A stretch of 13,561 nt of DNA from an uncultured Clostridia bacterium (lineage in GTDB: Bacteria > Bacillota > Clostridia > Oscillospirales > Oscillospiraceae): NCBI GenBank assembly GCA_937892865.1, contig CALBJG010000074.1, positions 1 through 13,561 on the forward strand. Reading direction: 5' to 3'. This document shows, piece after piece, positions 1-6,837 of this stretch. The stretch's first letter is position 1. Each line of letters starts with the position of its first letter. The translations under genes were made by a program, and so were the position numbers. The notes beneath the pieces were generated by a model. The model worked only from the letters and a program-made list of their open reading frames with translations, was not told where the DNA came from and did no database searches.

Positions 1-377
1 TTGATATCCGTACCTATCGTATCATCTACGAATGCATCGAAGAAATCACCGCCGCTATGAAGGGTATGCTGGCTCCCACCTACAAGGAAGTTCTGCTCGG
101 ACACATCGAAGTGCGTCAGACCATCCACGTTCCCAATGTGGGAACCATCGCCGGCTCTTATGTCACCGACGGTAAGGTCGCCCGCAATGCCCAGATCCGC
201 GTTGTCCGCGACGGTATCGTGATCATGGAAGACAAGATTTCCTCCCTGCGCCGCTTCAAGGACGACGTTCGTGAAGTTGCTACCGGCTACGAATGCGGTA
301 TCGGTCTTGAAAAGTGCATGGATATCCAGATCGGCGATATTCTGGAAGCATATATCATGGAAGAAGTTGCACGGTAA
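1..377 (+). CDS. infB: Translation initiation factor IF-2, C-terminal part (5' end outside window)
   Basis: IF-2 is the GTPase that places fMet-tRNA on the 30S subunit and promotes 50S joining. Only the last 124 codons are here; the first complete codon begins at base 3. The visible protein is the end of domain III and the C2 domain that binds fMet-tRNA. It starts DIRTYRIIYECIEEI and continues AAMKGMLAP, a signature of the IF-2 linker; later typical stretches are GTIAGSYVTDGKV, SLRRFKDDVREV and a YECGIGLEK segment near the end. It closes with the usual short acidic-to-basic tail and a TAA stop. Codons are strongly CTG/AAG/GAA biased, as expected of a highly expressed gene. In many bacteria rbfA follows directly; here there is a hairpin and then an unrelated gene, so infB appears to end its operon. 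The identification is near certain. Confidence 0.97.
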   Translation, partial: DIRTYRIIYECIEEITAAMKGMLAPTYKEVLLGHIEVRQTIHVPNVGTIAGSYVTDGKVARNAQIRVVRDGIVIMEDKISSLRRFKDDVREVATGYECGIGLEKCMDIQIGDILEAYIMEEVAR

Positions 378-389
378 GTGCATCTGACG

Positions 390-436
390 AAAAGCGCAGT
401 CCCGTACTTCGGAAGGAGCATGGATTCTGCGCTTTT
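390..436 (+). terminator. Probable infB transcription terminator (hairpin)
   Basis: A perfect 10-bp inverted repeat, AAAAGCGCAG (390-399) against CTGCGCTTTT (427-436), starts 12 bases after the infB stop. The 27-base loop holds a small CTT-CGG-AAG hairpin. The T-run is only four bases and is itself part of the stem, so this is a medium-quality intrinsic terminator. No gene or RNA was recognised in the stretch between it and the promoter at 553. Confidence 0.5.
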
Positions 437-552
437 GTGCATAATCGGATGCAGGGGCGGGAATATTTACAGATAAAACAACTCTGTCAGTATGAACAAA
501 AAAACGACCGTGTGAACCCTTCAAATTCCCTGTATAAAATTCCGCAAATCCC

Positions 553-581
553 TTGAAAAAATACACCATATGCAGTATAAT
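553..581 (+). promoter_or_regulatory. Sigma-A-type promoter for the CofE-like gene
   Basis: The -35 box TTGAAA (553-558, five of six consensus bases) is followed by a 17-base spacer and a perfect -10 box TATAAT (576-581). Transcription would start near 588, giving a leader of about 43 bases before the ATG at 631. This is the best consensus promoter in the window and suggests the gene is transcribed separately from infB. Confidence 0.8.
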
Positions 582-630
582 ATACTTTGTGATGTGATTC
601 CACAAACCCAATCCGAAAGGACTTGATCTT

Positions 631-1836
631 ATGAATAAAACCGAACGCAGAGTCGGTACCATTTCCCGTGGTATCCGCTGCCCGATCATCCGTGAAGGAG
701 ACGATCTGGGTGAAATCGTCAGCCGCAGTGTACTGGAAGCCGCTGAATACGAAGGCTTTGAACTTCGTGACAGAGACGTAATTTCCCTGACCGAATCCAT
801 TGTGGCAAGAGCGCAGGGTAACTATTGCTCCGTTGACGCTATCGCCGCTGACGTGAAAGCCAAGCTGGGCGGTGAAACCATCGGTGTTATCTTCCCCATT
901 CTCTCCCGTAACCGTTTTGCCATCTGCCTCCGCGGTATTGCAAAGGGCGCAAAGAAGATCGTTCTCATGCTCAGCTATCCCTCCGATGAAGTGGGCAACG
1001 AGCTGGTTTCCATCGATAAGCTGGATGAAGCCGGCATCGATCCCTACGCGGATGTGCTCACTCTGGAAAAATACCGTGAACTGTTCGGCGAAAACAAGCA
1101 TCCTTTCACCGGCGTTGACTATGTAGACTACTACAGCAATCTGATCCGTGAATGCGGCGCTGATGTAGAGATCGTCTTCGCAAATGACCCTCGCGCCGTT
1201 CTCGCTTATACAAAGAATGTTCTGAACTGTGACATTCATACACGGGCAAGAACGAAGCGTCTTTTGAAGGAGGCTGGCGCAGAGCGCGTATTCGGTTTGG
1301 ACGAAATTATGAACGCTCCTGTCAACGGTAGCGGCTGTAACGAGAAATACGGTTTGCTCGGTTCCAACAAATCCACTGAAAATTCCGTAAAATTGTTCCC
1401 TCGCGATTGCCAGGACCTGGTAGAAAATATCCAGGCAAGTCTTTTAAAAGCCACCGGCAAACACATTGAAGTTATGGTTTACGGTGATGGCGCATTTAAA
1501 GATCCCGTTGGTAAGATTTGGGAATTGGCAGACCCTGTTGTCTCCCCTGCTTATACCCCCGGTCTTGAGGGAACGCCCAACGAGTTGAAATTGAAATACC
1601 TTGCGGATAACGACTTTGCTTCCCTTTCCGGCAAAGAATTGCAGGATGCGATCAAAGCAAAGATCCAGCAGAAAGACGGTTCCAGCCTGGTGGGCAATAT
1701 GGTGTCTCAAGGCACAACACCCCGGCGCTTGACCGACTTGATCGGTTCGCTTTGTGACCTGACCTCAGGTTCCGGTGACAAGGGAACTCCGATCGTCTAT
1801 ATCCAAGGTTACTTTGATAACTATACCACCGACTAA
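631..1836 (+). CDS. CofE-family (F420-0:gamma-glutamyl ligase-like) protein
   Basis: A 401-residue member of the CofE family, whose known members add glutamate to coenzyme F420-0 using GTP. The N-terminal half shows the family's opening: GIRCPIIREGDDLGEIV (residues 14-30), then RDRDVISLTESIVARAQGN (46-64), which matches the CofE pattern of a 'D-G-D-V' strand followed by 'K-V-V-S-K-A-E-G-R'. The end matches the CofE C-terminus: a helix around LTDLIGSLCDLTSGSGDKG, then the strand TPIVYIQGY (about 384-392). Classical CofE is about 250 residues, so this is the long form seen in Clostridia, most of which are not known to make F420; the substrate is therefore unknown. The start is set by GAAAGGA (615-621), nine bases before ATG. 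Codon style changes sharply inside the gene near 1240-1260 (see findings). It is monocistronic: its own promoter lies upstream and a palindromic terminator follows 9 bases after the stop. Confidence 0.82.
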   Translation: MNKTERRVGTISRGIRCPIIREGDDLGEIVSRSVLEAAEYEGFELRDRDVISLTESIVARAQGNYCSVDAIAADVKAKLGGETIGVIFPILSRNRFAICLRGIAKGAKKIVLMLSYPSDEVGNELVSIDKLDEAGIDPYADVLTLEKYRELFGENKHPFTGVDYVDYYSNLIRECGADVEIVFANDPRAVLAYTKNVLNCDIHTRARTKRLLKEAGAERVFGLDEIMNAPVNGSGCNEKYGLLGSNKSTENSVKLFPRDCQDLVENIQASLLKATGKHIEVMVYGDGAFKDPVGKIWELADPVVSPAYTPGLEGTPNELKLKYLADNDFASLSGKELQDAIKAKIQQKDGSSLVGNMVSQGTTPRRLTDLIGSLCDLTSGSGDKGTPIVYIQGYFDNYTTD

Positions 1837-1845
1837 GCAAAGGAC

Positions 1846-1878
1846 AAAAGGTCCGCAGACAATGTCTGCGGACCTTTT
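1846..1878. terminator. Bidirectional intrinsic terminator between convergent genes
   Basis: A perfect 15-bp inverted repeat, AAAAGGTCCGCAGAC (1846-1860) and GTCTGCGGACCTTTT (1864-1878), with a 3-base loop AAT. Each strand ends the stem in four T's with more pyrimidines after it. It lies 9 bases past the CofE-like stop and 1 base before the engB stop on the other strand, so one element can end both convergent transcripts. Confidence 0.9.
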
Positions 1879-1879
1879 C

Positions 1880-2461
1880 TCATTCAACAATTTGGAAAAT
1901 GCGCTTCATAAGATCTTCCCTGCCGATTCCTTTTTCTGCGGAAAAAGGAATCAATTGACAATCTTCAGGCAGTTCCAGATCCTCGCGGATCGTTTGCATA
2001 TTGGGCGCAAGTTCACTTTTTTTCAGTTTGTCCAATTTATTTGCGACTACCACAAAGGGGCAACCGCTTTCGATAAACCAGCGGGCCATTGTGATATCGT
2101 TGTTCGTAGGCGCATGTCTTGCGTCCACGATCAAAATGCCAAGATCAATACGATCAGCCGCAAAATAATTCTCCATCAATCGCCCCCAGCGATCCTTTTC
2201 TGCTTGGGATACTTTTGCATAGCCATAACCGGGCAGATCTACAAAGTAGCACTTTTTATCCACCGTGAAGTAATTCACATGAATTGTTTTACCAGGTTTA
2301 TCGCCAACCCTTGCAAAGTTTTTTCTCTGAAGGATCCGGTTGATAACGGAGGATTTACCCACATTGGATTTTCCGGCAAATGCAATTTCCGGCAGTCTTT
2401 CTTTAGGGAAATCCTTTGAAGATGCAGCAGAAATCAAAAATTCAACATTATGCAGGTTCAT
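1880..2461 (-). CDS. engB: Ribosome-assembly GTPase EngB/YsxC
   Basis: A 193-residue TrmE-Era-EngA-YihA family GTPase that in Bacillus is essential for late assembly of the 50S subunit; cytoplasmic. All G motifs are visible: G1 GKSNVGKSS (30-38), the PGKT switch I region (56-59), G3 DLPGYGYAKV starting at 75, G4 NKLDK (141-145) and G5 SAEKGIG (174-180). Length is typical of the family. The ATG is preceded by GAGGTGAGCAT; this ribosome binding site overlaps the lon stop codon, and only 9 bases separate the two genes, so engB is very probably co-transcribed and translationally coupled with lon. lon-engB adjacency is conserved across Firmicutes. The gene ends one base before the bidirectional terminator. 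Confidence 0.96.
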   Translation of the reverse strand: MNLHNVEFLISAASSKDFPKERLPEIAFAGKSNVGKSSVINRILQRKNFARVGDKPGKTIHVNYFTVDKKCYFVDLPGYGYAKVSQAEKDRWGRLMENYFAADRIDLGILIVDARHAPTNNDITMARWFIESGCPFVVVANKLDKLKKSELAPNMQTIREDLELPEDCQLIPFSAEKGIGREDLMKRIFQIVE

Positions 2462-2470
2462 ATGCTCACC

Positions 2471-4873
2471 TCACTGCCGTATTGTTGACTTGCGAGTCTG
2501 TGACTTCACATCTTCAGGTAAATTTTGCAAAAGTGTGGGGACAATTTCTGTCTTATAATTCAGCGCAGTATGCAGAACTGTATCTATATTCTGCGCCGTC
2601 ACAAAATTCAGTGATGCGCGGACGATAGGATCGATCAGTTCCAAGTCACGCTCGTTGTCCTTGGGAATGATCACAGTACGAATGCCACGGCGAAGCGCCG
2701 CCATTGTCTTCTCCTTTAACCCACCGATAGGCAAGACACGACCGCGAATGGAAATTTCACCTGTCATTGCCACATCGGAACGAACCGTTACACCGGTAAG
2801 CGCAGAGATTATTGCCGTGCAAACAGTGATACCGGCAGAAGGACCGTCTTTAGGGATCGCGCCTTCCGGGAAATGGACATGGATATCCTTCGTCTTATAA
2901 AAGTCGGATTCAATACCCAAACTTTTACAATTTGCCCGGATGTAACTCATAGCCGCTTGCGCGGACTCCTTCATTACATCGCCAAGATTACCGGTCAGTT
3001 CCAACTTGCCGGTACCATCCATCACATTGACCTCAACTTCAAGGGTATCGCCACCTACTGACGTCCAAGCAAGTCCGGTAACAATGCCGATTTGATCGTT
3101 TGCAGGAATACGGTCAGGCAGGAATTTACGGACGCCAAGAAATTCTTCCACATTTGAGCCGCTGACAGTAACGCACTTGGCAGAATCATTCTCCACAAAA
3201 AACATATCTGCTTTGCGGCAAATCTCCGCCAAAGCCCGCTCAAGGTTTCTGACACCGGATTCTCTTGTATAGCAGCGTATGATCTCACGAATACCATCAT
3301 CCGTGATCTTCAACTGTGATTTTTTCAGACCGTGTTTCTTTAGTTGCTTGGGCAACAGGTGATTCTTAGCAATTGCCAATTTCTCTTCATCTGTATAGGA
3401 AGACAGTTCAATGATCTCCATACGGTCCAAAAGTGGTCTGGGAATGGAATCAAGGGTATTGGCGGTAGTAATGAACATTACATCACTTAAATCAAAAGGC
3501 ACTTCCAGGAAATGATCCCGATAAGTCTTGTTCTGCTCGCCATCCAAAACTTCCAACAATGCGGCGCTGGGGTCACCCCTATAATCAGAACCCATTTTAT
3601 CGATCTCATCCAGCAGAAGAATGGGATTTTTGCTGCCAGCCTGGATCATTGCAGAAATGATTCTGCCGGGCATTGCGCCCACATAAGTCTTTCTGTGACC
3701 GCGGATATCCGCTTCATCATGGACACCGCCTAAAGCAATTCGCGCCATTTTGCGGTTCAGACAACCTGCGATCGAATAGGCAATGGATGTTTTACCCACA
3801 CCGGGAGGGCCAACAAGGCATATGATCTGCGGCGGCATATCCGGCGCAATTTGCCGAACAGCGATTGTTTCCAAAATACGCTGCTTTACCTTATCCAATC
3901 CAAAATGATCCCGATCCAGTTTCTTCTTCGCAGCAGCAACATTGATACGTTCTTTTGTAGTAATGTTCCATGGCAACTCCAGGATCGTATCCAGGTAATT
4001 GCGAAGAACAGATGCTTCAGAGGAACCGAACGGCTGTTTTTTCAGGCGGGCAAGGTCTTTCAAAAGTTTTTCTTCTGTTGCCTGCTCCAAATTCAAAAGC
4101 AGTATCTTCTTTTCGTATTCAGCAAATTCAGATTGTTCGTCTCCCTCTCCCAATTCCTCACGGATGGCCTTCATCTGCTCTCGTAGATAATAGTCCCGTT
4201 GGTTTTGATCGATCAAAGACCTTGTCTTTTGCTGGATCTCTGCTTCCAATTGCAGCATTTCCAGTTCCTGGTCTAACAAGTCCAGTACTTTTTCCAGCCG
4301 TCTTTGGGGGTGCAGTTGACAAAGCAATTTTGCCTTATCCGGATAATCGAAACCGGCATTCTGCGCGATCGCATCCGCAATAAATCCGCAATCTTCGGAG
4401 GCAATGATACGGAGTTGTACAGCCTGGGCAGGCCGTTCTGCCAAATCCATATAAGCACCGTACAAAGAAACTGCTTCCCGACGCATAGCGCGGGCGCGAA
4501 GCGTATCTTTGGATACAACTTCATTCAGTCGTTCCACTCTACCGGAAAGGTAGGGTTCTGTTTTTTGCATTTCCGTAATTTTGGCGCGATACAAACCGGT
4601 AACCAGAACGCGTATATTCTCATCCTGAGCCTTTAAGATCTGCTTCACTTTTACCACTGTACCAACAGGATAAAGATCAGCAAGGCCGGGATCATCTTTT
4701 ACAATGTCTTTCTGTGGAACAAGCATCAGGATCTGATCCTTTTTCATTGCTTCTTCCAATGCCAGGGCAGATTTCACCCTGCCTATATCAAAGTGAACGA
4801 CCTGATTCGGGAATATAGCGATTCCGCGTAAAGCTAAAACCGGCATAATACCCGAAACAACAATTTCACTCAT
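2471..4873 (-). CDS. lon: ATP-dependent protease Lon (LonA type)
   Basis: A homo-oligomeric cytosolic AAA+ serine protease that removes damaged and selected regulatory proteins. With the chosen start it has 800 residues, normal for LonA. Order: N-terminal LON substrate-recognition domain (about 5-200, opening with PVLALRGIAIFPN), helical region (about 200-300), AAA+ module with Walker A GPPGVGKTS (355-363) and Walker B ILLLDEIDK (418-426), then the protease domain. The catalytic dyad is intact: Ser679 in PKDGPSAG and Lys722 in GGLKEK, 43 residues apart and with the same numbering as E. coli Lon. A longer frame could begin at a TTG at 4900, but a strong AAGGGAGGG site lies 7 bases before the ATG at 4873, and the longer start would run through the terminator stem upstream; the ATG is preferred. 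It is the fourth gene of tig-clpP-clpX-lon-engB but is separated from clpX by a hairpin terminator. Confidence 0.97.
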   Translation of the reverse strand: MSEIVVSGIMPVLALRGIAIFPNQVVHFDIGRVKSALALEEAMKKDQILMLVPQKDIVKDDPGLADLYPVGTVVKVKQILKAQDENIRVLVTGLYRAKITEMQKTEPYLSGRVERLNEVVSKDTLRARAMRREAVSLYGAYMDLAERPAQAVQLRIIASEDCGFIADAIAQNAGFDYPDKAKLLCQLHPQRRLEKVLDLLDQELEMLQLEAEIQQKTRSLIDQNQRDYYLREQMKAIREELGEGDEQSEFAEYEKKILLLNLEQATEEKLLKDLARLKKQPFGSSEASVLRNYLDTILELPWNITTKERINVAAAKKKLDRDHFGLDKVKQRILETIAVRQIAPDMPPQIICLVGPPGVGKTSIAYSIAGCLNRKMARIALGGVHDEADIRGHRKTYVGAMPGRIISAMIQAGSKNPILLLDEIDKMGSDYRGDPSAALLEVLDGEQNKTYRDHFLEVPFDLSDVMFITTANTLDSIPRPLLDRMEIIELSSYTDEEKLAIAKNHLLPKQLKKHGLKKSQLKITDDGIREIIRCYTRESGVRNLERALAEICRKADMFFVENDSAKCVTVSGSNVEEFLGVRKFLPDRIPANDQIGIVTGLAWTSVGGDTLEVEVNVMDGTGKLELTGNLGDVMKESAQAAMSYIRANCKSLGIESDFYKTKDIHVHFPEGAIPKDGPSAGITVCTAIISALTGVTVRSDVAMTGEISIRGRVLPIGGLKEKTMAALRRGIRTVIIPKDNERDLELIDPIVRASLNFVTAQNIDTVLHTALNYKTEIVPTLLQNLPEDVKSQTRKSTIRQ

Positions 4874-4879
4874 ATATAT

Positions 4880-4888
4880 CCCTCCCTT
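4880..4888 (-). promoter_or_regulatory. Ribosome binding site that decides the lon start
   Basis: AAGGGAGGG on the - strand, with the GGAGG core at 4881-4885 and a 7-base spacer to ATG at 4873. It rules in favour of the 800-residue Lon over a TTG-initiated form nine residues longer. Confidence 0.85.
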
Positions 4889-4898
4889 ACTATGGGAC

Positions 4899-4926
4899 AA
4901 AAAGGGGGTAGTTCACTACCCCCTTT
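4899..4926 (-). terminator. Intrinsic terminator or attenuator between clpX and lon
   Basis: An 11-bp perfect stem, AAAGGGGGTAG/CTACCCCCTTT, with a 4-base loop. On the - strand the second arm ends in five T's (4903-4899) followed by GTCCC. It begins 14 bases after the clpX stop and ends 26 bases before the lon ATG. It has the GC core plus U-run of a rho-independent terminator, so lon would depend on read-through or on a conditional mechanism. Confidence 0.8.
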
Positions 4927-4940
4927 CAGTATCTGTAATT

Positions 4941-6176
4941 TTAGTTCAACTTTTTGCGGGGTTTCTTCGCATCGCGAATGATCTTCGGCTCACCGCCGTT
5001 TACACAGTCTGCCGTGATGACAACCTTTTGAATAGAGAGATCAGACGGGATCGTAAACATGATCTTCATCATAATTTCTTCCATTACCGCCCGCAAACCG
5101 CGCGCGCCGATCTGACGCTCAATGGTCTTTTCCGCAACAGCTTCCAACGCATCCGGCTGGATCTCAAGAACTACGTTATCCATTTCCAGCAGTTTCTCAT
5201 ACTGCTTTACCAAAGCATTTTTCGGTTCAGAAAGGATACGGACGAGATCTTCTTTCTTCAGATCCTGCAAACTGGTGATTACCGGCATACGGCCAACCAG
5301 TTCCGGAATAATGCCAAACTTCAGAAGATCGTGGGGTTGCACCTGGGCAAAGATCTTACCCAAGTCCCGATGTTTCTTGCTCTCCACCGGGGCATCAAAG
5401 CCGATTGCAGACTTATCCGTACGGGATTCAATGATCTTATCCAATCCATCAAATGCGCCGCCGCAGATAAAGAGAATATTCGTTGTATCCACGGGGATCG
5501 TCTCCTGCTGGGGGTGCTTTCTGCCGCCCTGGGGAGGAACATTGGCAACCGTACCTTCCAGAATCTTTAAAAGCGCCTGCTGGACACCTTCACCGGAAAC
5601 ATCGCGGGTAATGGATGTGTTTTCGCTCTTGCGGGCGATTTTATCCATTTCATCAATATAGATAATGCCCCGCTGCGCCCGTTCCACATCAAATTCAGCA
5701 GCTTGAAGAAGGCGAACAAGAATATTTTCTACATCATCGCCGACATAGCCTGCCTCAGTCAATGTAGTGGCGTCAGCAATGGCAAACGGCACATCCAGGA
5801 TCTTCGCCAGAGTTTGGGCAAACAGTGTTTTACCGGATCCGGTGGGACCGATCAGCAGAATATTACTCTTTTGCAGTTCAACATCTGAATCCTGCGCAAA
5901 ATAAATCCGCTTATAATGGTTATAGACCGCCACGGAAAGAGCGATTTTCGCATCATCCTGTCCGATAATATAGCCGTCCATATATGCCTTCATCTCCATA
6001 GGTGTGGGGAGATGCTCCGGCATACCTTCCTCCCGGTCATTGGCACGCAGCAGATCATAGCAGGCATCCACGCAATCGCTGCAAATATAGACACCGGGTC
6101 CGGCGATCAATTGCGCGTGAGATTCCCCTTTGCCGCAAAACGAACAGCAAATGGACTTTTCCTCTGTCTTTGCCAT
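4941..6176 (-). CDS. clpX: ATP-dependent unfoldase subunit ClpX
   Basis: The AAA+ hexamer that recognises, unfolds and feeds substrates into ClpP in the cytosol. 411 residues, normal length. The N-terminal zinc-binding domain has Cys11/Cys14 and Cys32/Cys35. Walker A is GPTGSGKT (110-117); the pore-1 loop GYVG is at 143-146; Walker B ends IIYIDEMDK with Asp175-Glu176; the RKH pore loop is at 219-221; and the IGF tripeptide that docks into ClpP is at 258-260 (IGFDAP). The sensor-2 region GARGLRAVMEEI lies near the C-terminus, and the protein ends in a lysine-rich tail. The start ATG is preceded by an AAAGGCGG site. It lies 26 bases after clpP, consistent with one transcript and matched stoichiometry with its protease partner. 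Confidence 0.98.
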   Translation of the reverse strand: MAKTEEKSICCSFCGKGESHAQLIAGPGVYICSDCVDACYDLLRANDREEGMPEHLPTPMEMKAYMDGYIIGQDDAKIALSVAVYNHYKRIYFAQDSDVELQKSNILLIGPTGSGKTLFAQTLAKILDVPFAIADATTLTEAGYVGDDVENILVRLLQAAEFDVERAQRGIIYIDEMDKIARKSENTSITRDVSGEGVQQALLKILEGTVANVPPQGGRKHPQQETIPVDTTNILFICGGAFDGLDKIIESRTDKSAIGFDAPVESKKHRDLGKIFAQVQPHDLLKFGIIPELVGRMPVITSLQDLKKEDLVRILSEPKNALVKQYEKLLEMDNVVLEIQPDALEAVAEKTIERQIGARGLRAVMEEIMMKIMFTIPSDLSIQKVVITADCVNGGEPKIIRDAKKPRKKLN

Positions 6177-6202
6177 GAATCAGGTTCCGCCTTTCTGTGC
6201 TA

Positions 6203-6784
6203 TCAATGACGATCGATCACGCGGTCGATCAAACCGAAGTCCAAAGCCTCTTGGGATGTCATAAAGTTATCACGCTCGCAAGCTTCTGTGACAACCTCAA
6301 CACTCTTGCCGGTATTCTCGGCAAGGATGTTGTTCATTCTGGCTTTAATGGTCTCCAAGCGCTTCATATGGATCGCCATATCCGTAATCTGACCCGAAGT
6401 ACCTGCAGAGGGCTGATGGATCATAATTTCAGAATTGGGCAAAGCCATACGCTTACCCTTTGTACCTGCGCTGAGCAGGAATGCGCCCATAGAGGCAGCC
6501 ATACCGACACAGATCGTAGCCACATCGCACTTGATGTACTGCATAGTATCGTAGATAGCCATACCGGCAGTAACGCTGCCACCGGGGCTGTTGATGTAGA
6601 ACTGGATATCCTTATCGGGGTCCTGTGCCTCCAGATACAGCAACTGGGCAACGATCAAACTTGCAGTTGTATCATTTACCTCTTCGGACAAGAAAATAAT
6701 GCGGTCATTCAACAAGCGGGAGAAAATATCATAACTGCGTTCGCCACGGCTTGTCTGCTCAACAACATATGGGATAAAACTCAT
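6203..6784 (-). CDS. clpP: ATP-dependent Clp protease proteolytic subunit ClpP
   Basis: The barrel-forming serine peptidase that degrades proteins delivered by ClpX (and by ClpC/ClpA-type partners). With the chosen start it is 193 residues, and the catalytic triad falls at the standard positions: Ser98 in GMAASMG, His123 in MIHQP, Asp172 in ERDNF. The N-terminal segment opens MSFIPYVVEQTSRGER, the usual axial-loop sequence, and the oxyanion-side motif INSPGGSV is at 64-71. An in-frame ATG at 6802 would add six residues, but those codons contain the AAAGGAGA ribosome binding site that serves ATG 6784, so the shorter start is chosen. The gene lies 53 bases after tig. I see no convincing separate promoter, CtsR repeat or CIRCE element in that gap, so transcription from the tig promoter is the simplest reading. 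Confidence 0.98.
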   Translation of the reverse strand: MSFIPYVVEQTSRGERSYDIFSRLLNDRIIFLSEEVNDTTASLIVAQLLYLEAQDPDKDIQFYINSPGGSVTAGMAIYDTMQYIKCDVATICVGMAASMGAFLLSAGTKGKRMALPNSEIMIHQPSAGTSGQITDMAIHMKRLETIKARMNNILAENTGKSVEVVTEACERDNFMTSQEALDFGLIDRVIDRH

Positions 6785-6791
6785 GGTAGTG

Positions 6792-6799
6792 TCTCCTTT
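6792..6799 (-). promoter_or_regulatory. Ribosome binding site that decides the clpP start
   Basis: AAAGGAGA on the - strand, 7 to 8 bases before ATG 6784. It lies inside the codons of the alternative longer start at 6802, which is therefore unlikely to be used. Confidence 0.85.
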
Positions 6800-6837
6800 C
6801 ATATAACTTGAAACATTCTAACCATTCAAAAGGAAAA

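Noticed and set aside
487..1239. A 250-codon open frame on the - strand opposite the first half of the CofE-like gene.
   Set aside because: It is antisense to a gene with family-specific motifs, has no recognisable motif of its own, and the CofE-like frame has the promoter and ribosome binding site. Long antisense frames arise from the codon bias here.
1846..1878. Perfect palindrome considered as an operator or an inverted-repeat end of a mobile element.
   Set aside because: Position between two convergent stop codons and T-runs on both strands fit a bidirectional terminator, and there is no second copy or transposase in the window.
4873..4900. Longer Lon starting at TTG 4900 (nine extra residues).
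   Set aside because: The extra codons cover the strong AAGGGAGGG site and begin at the foot of the terminator hairpin; ATG 4873 also restores E. coli-like numbering of Ser679/Lys722.
6785..6837. Possible promoter in the tig-clpP gap (TTGAAT, 17 bases, TTATAT).
   Set aside because: The -10 matches only three of six consensus positions and would place the transcript start almost on the clpP ribosome binding site. Co-transcription with tig is simpler.
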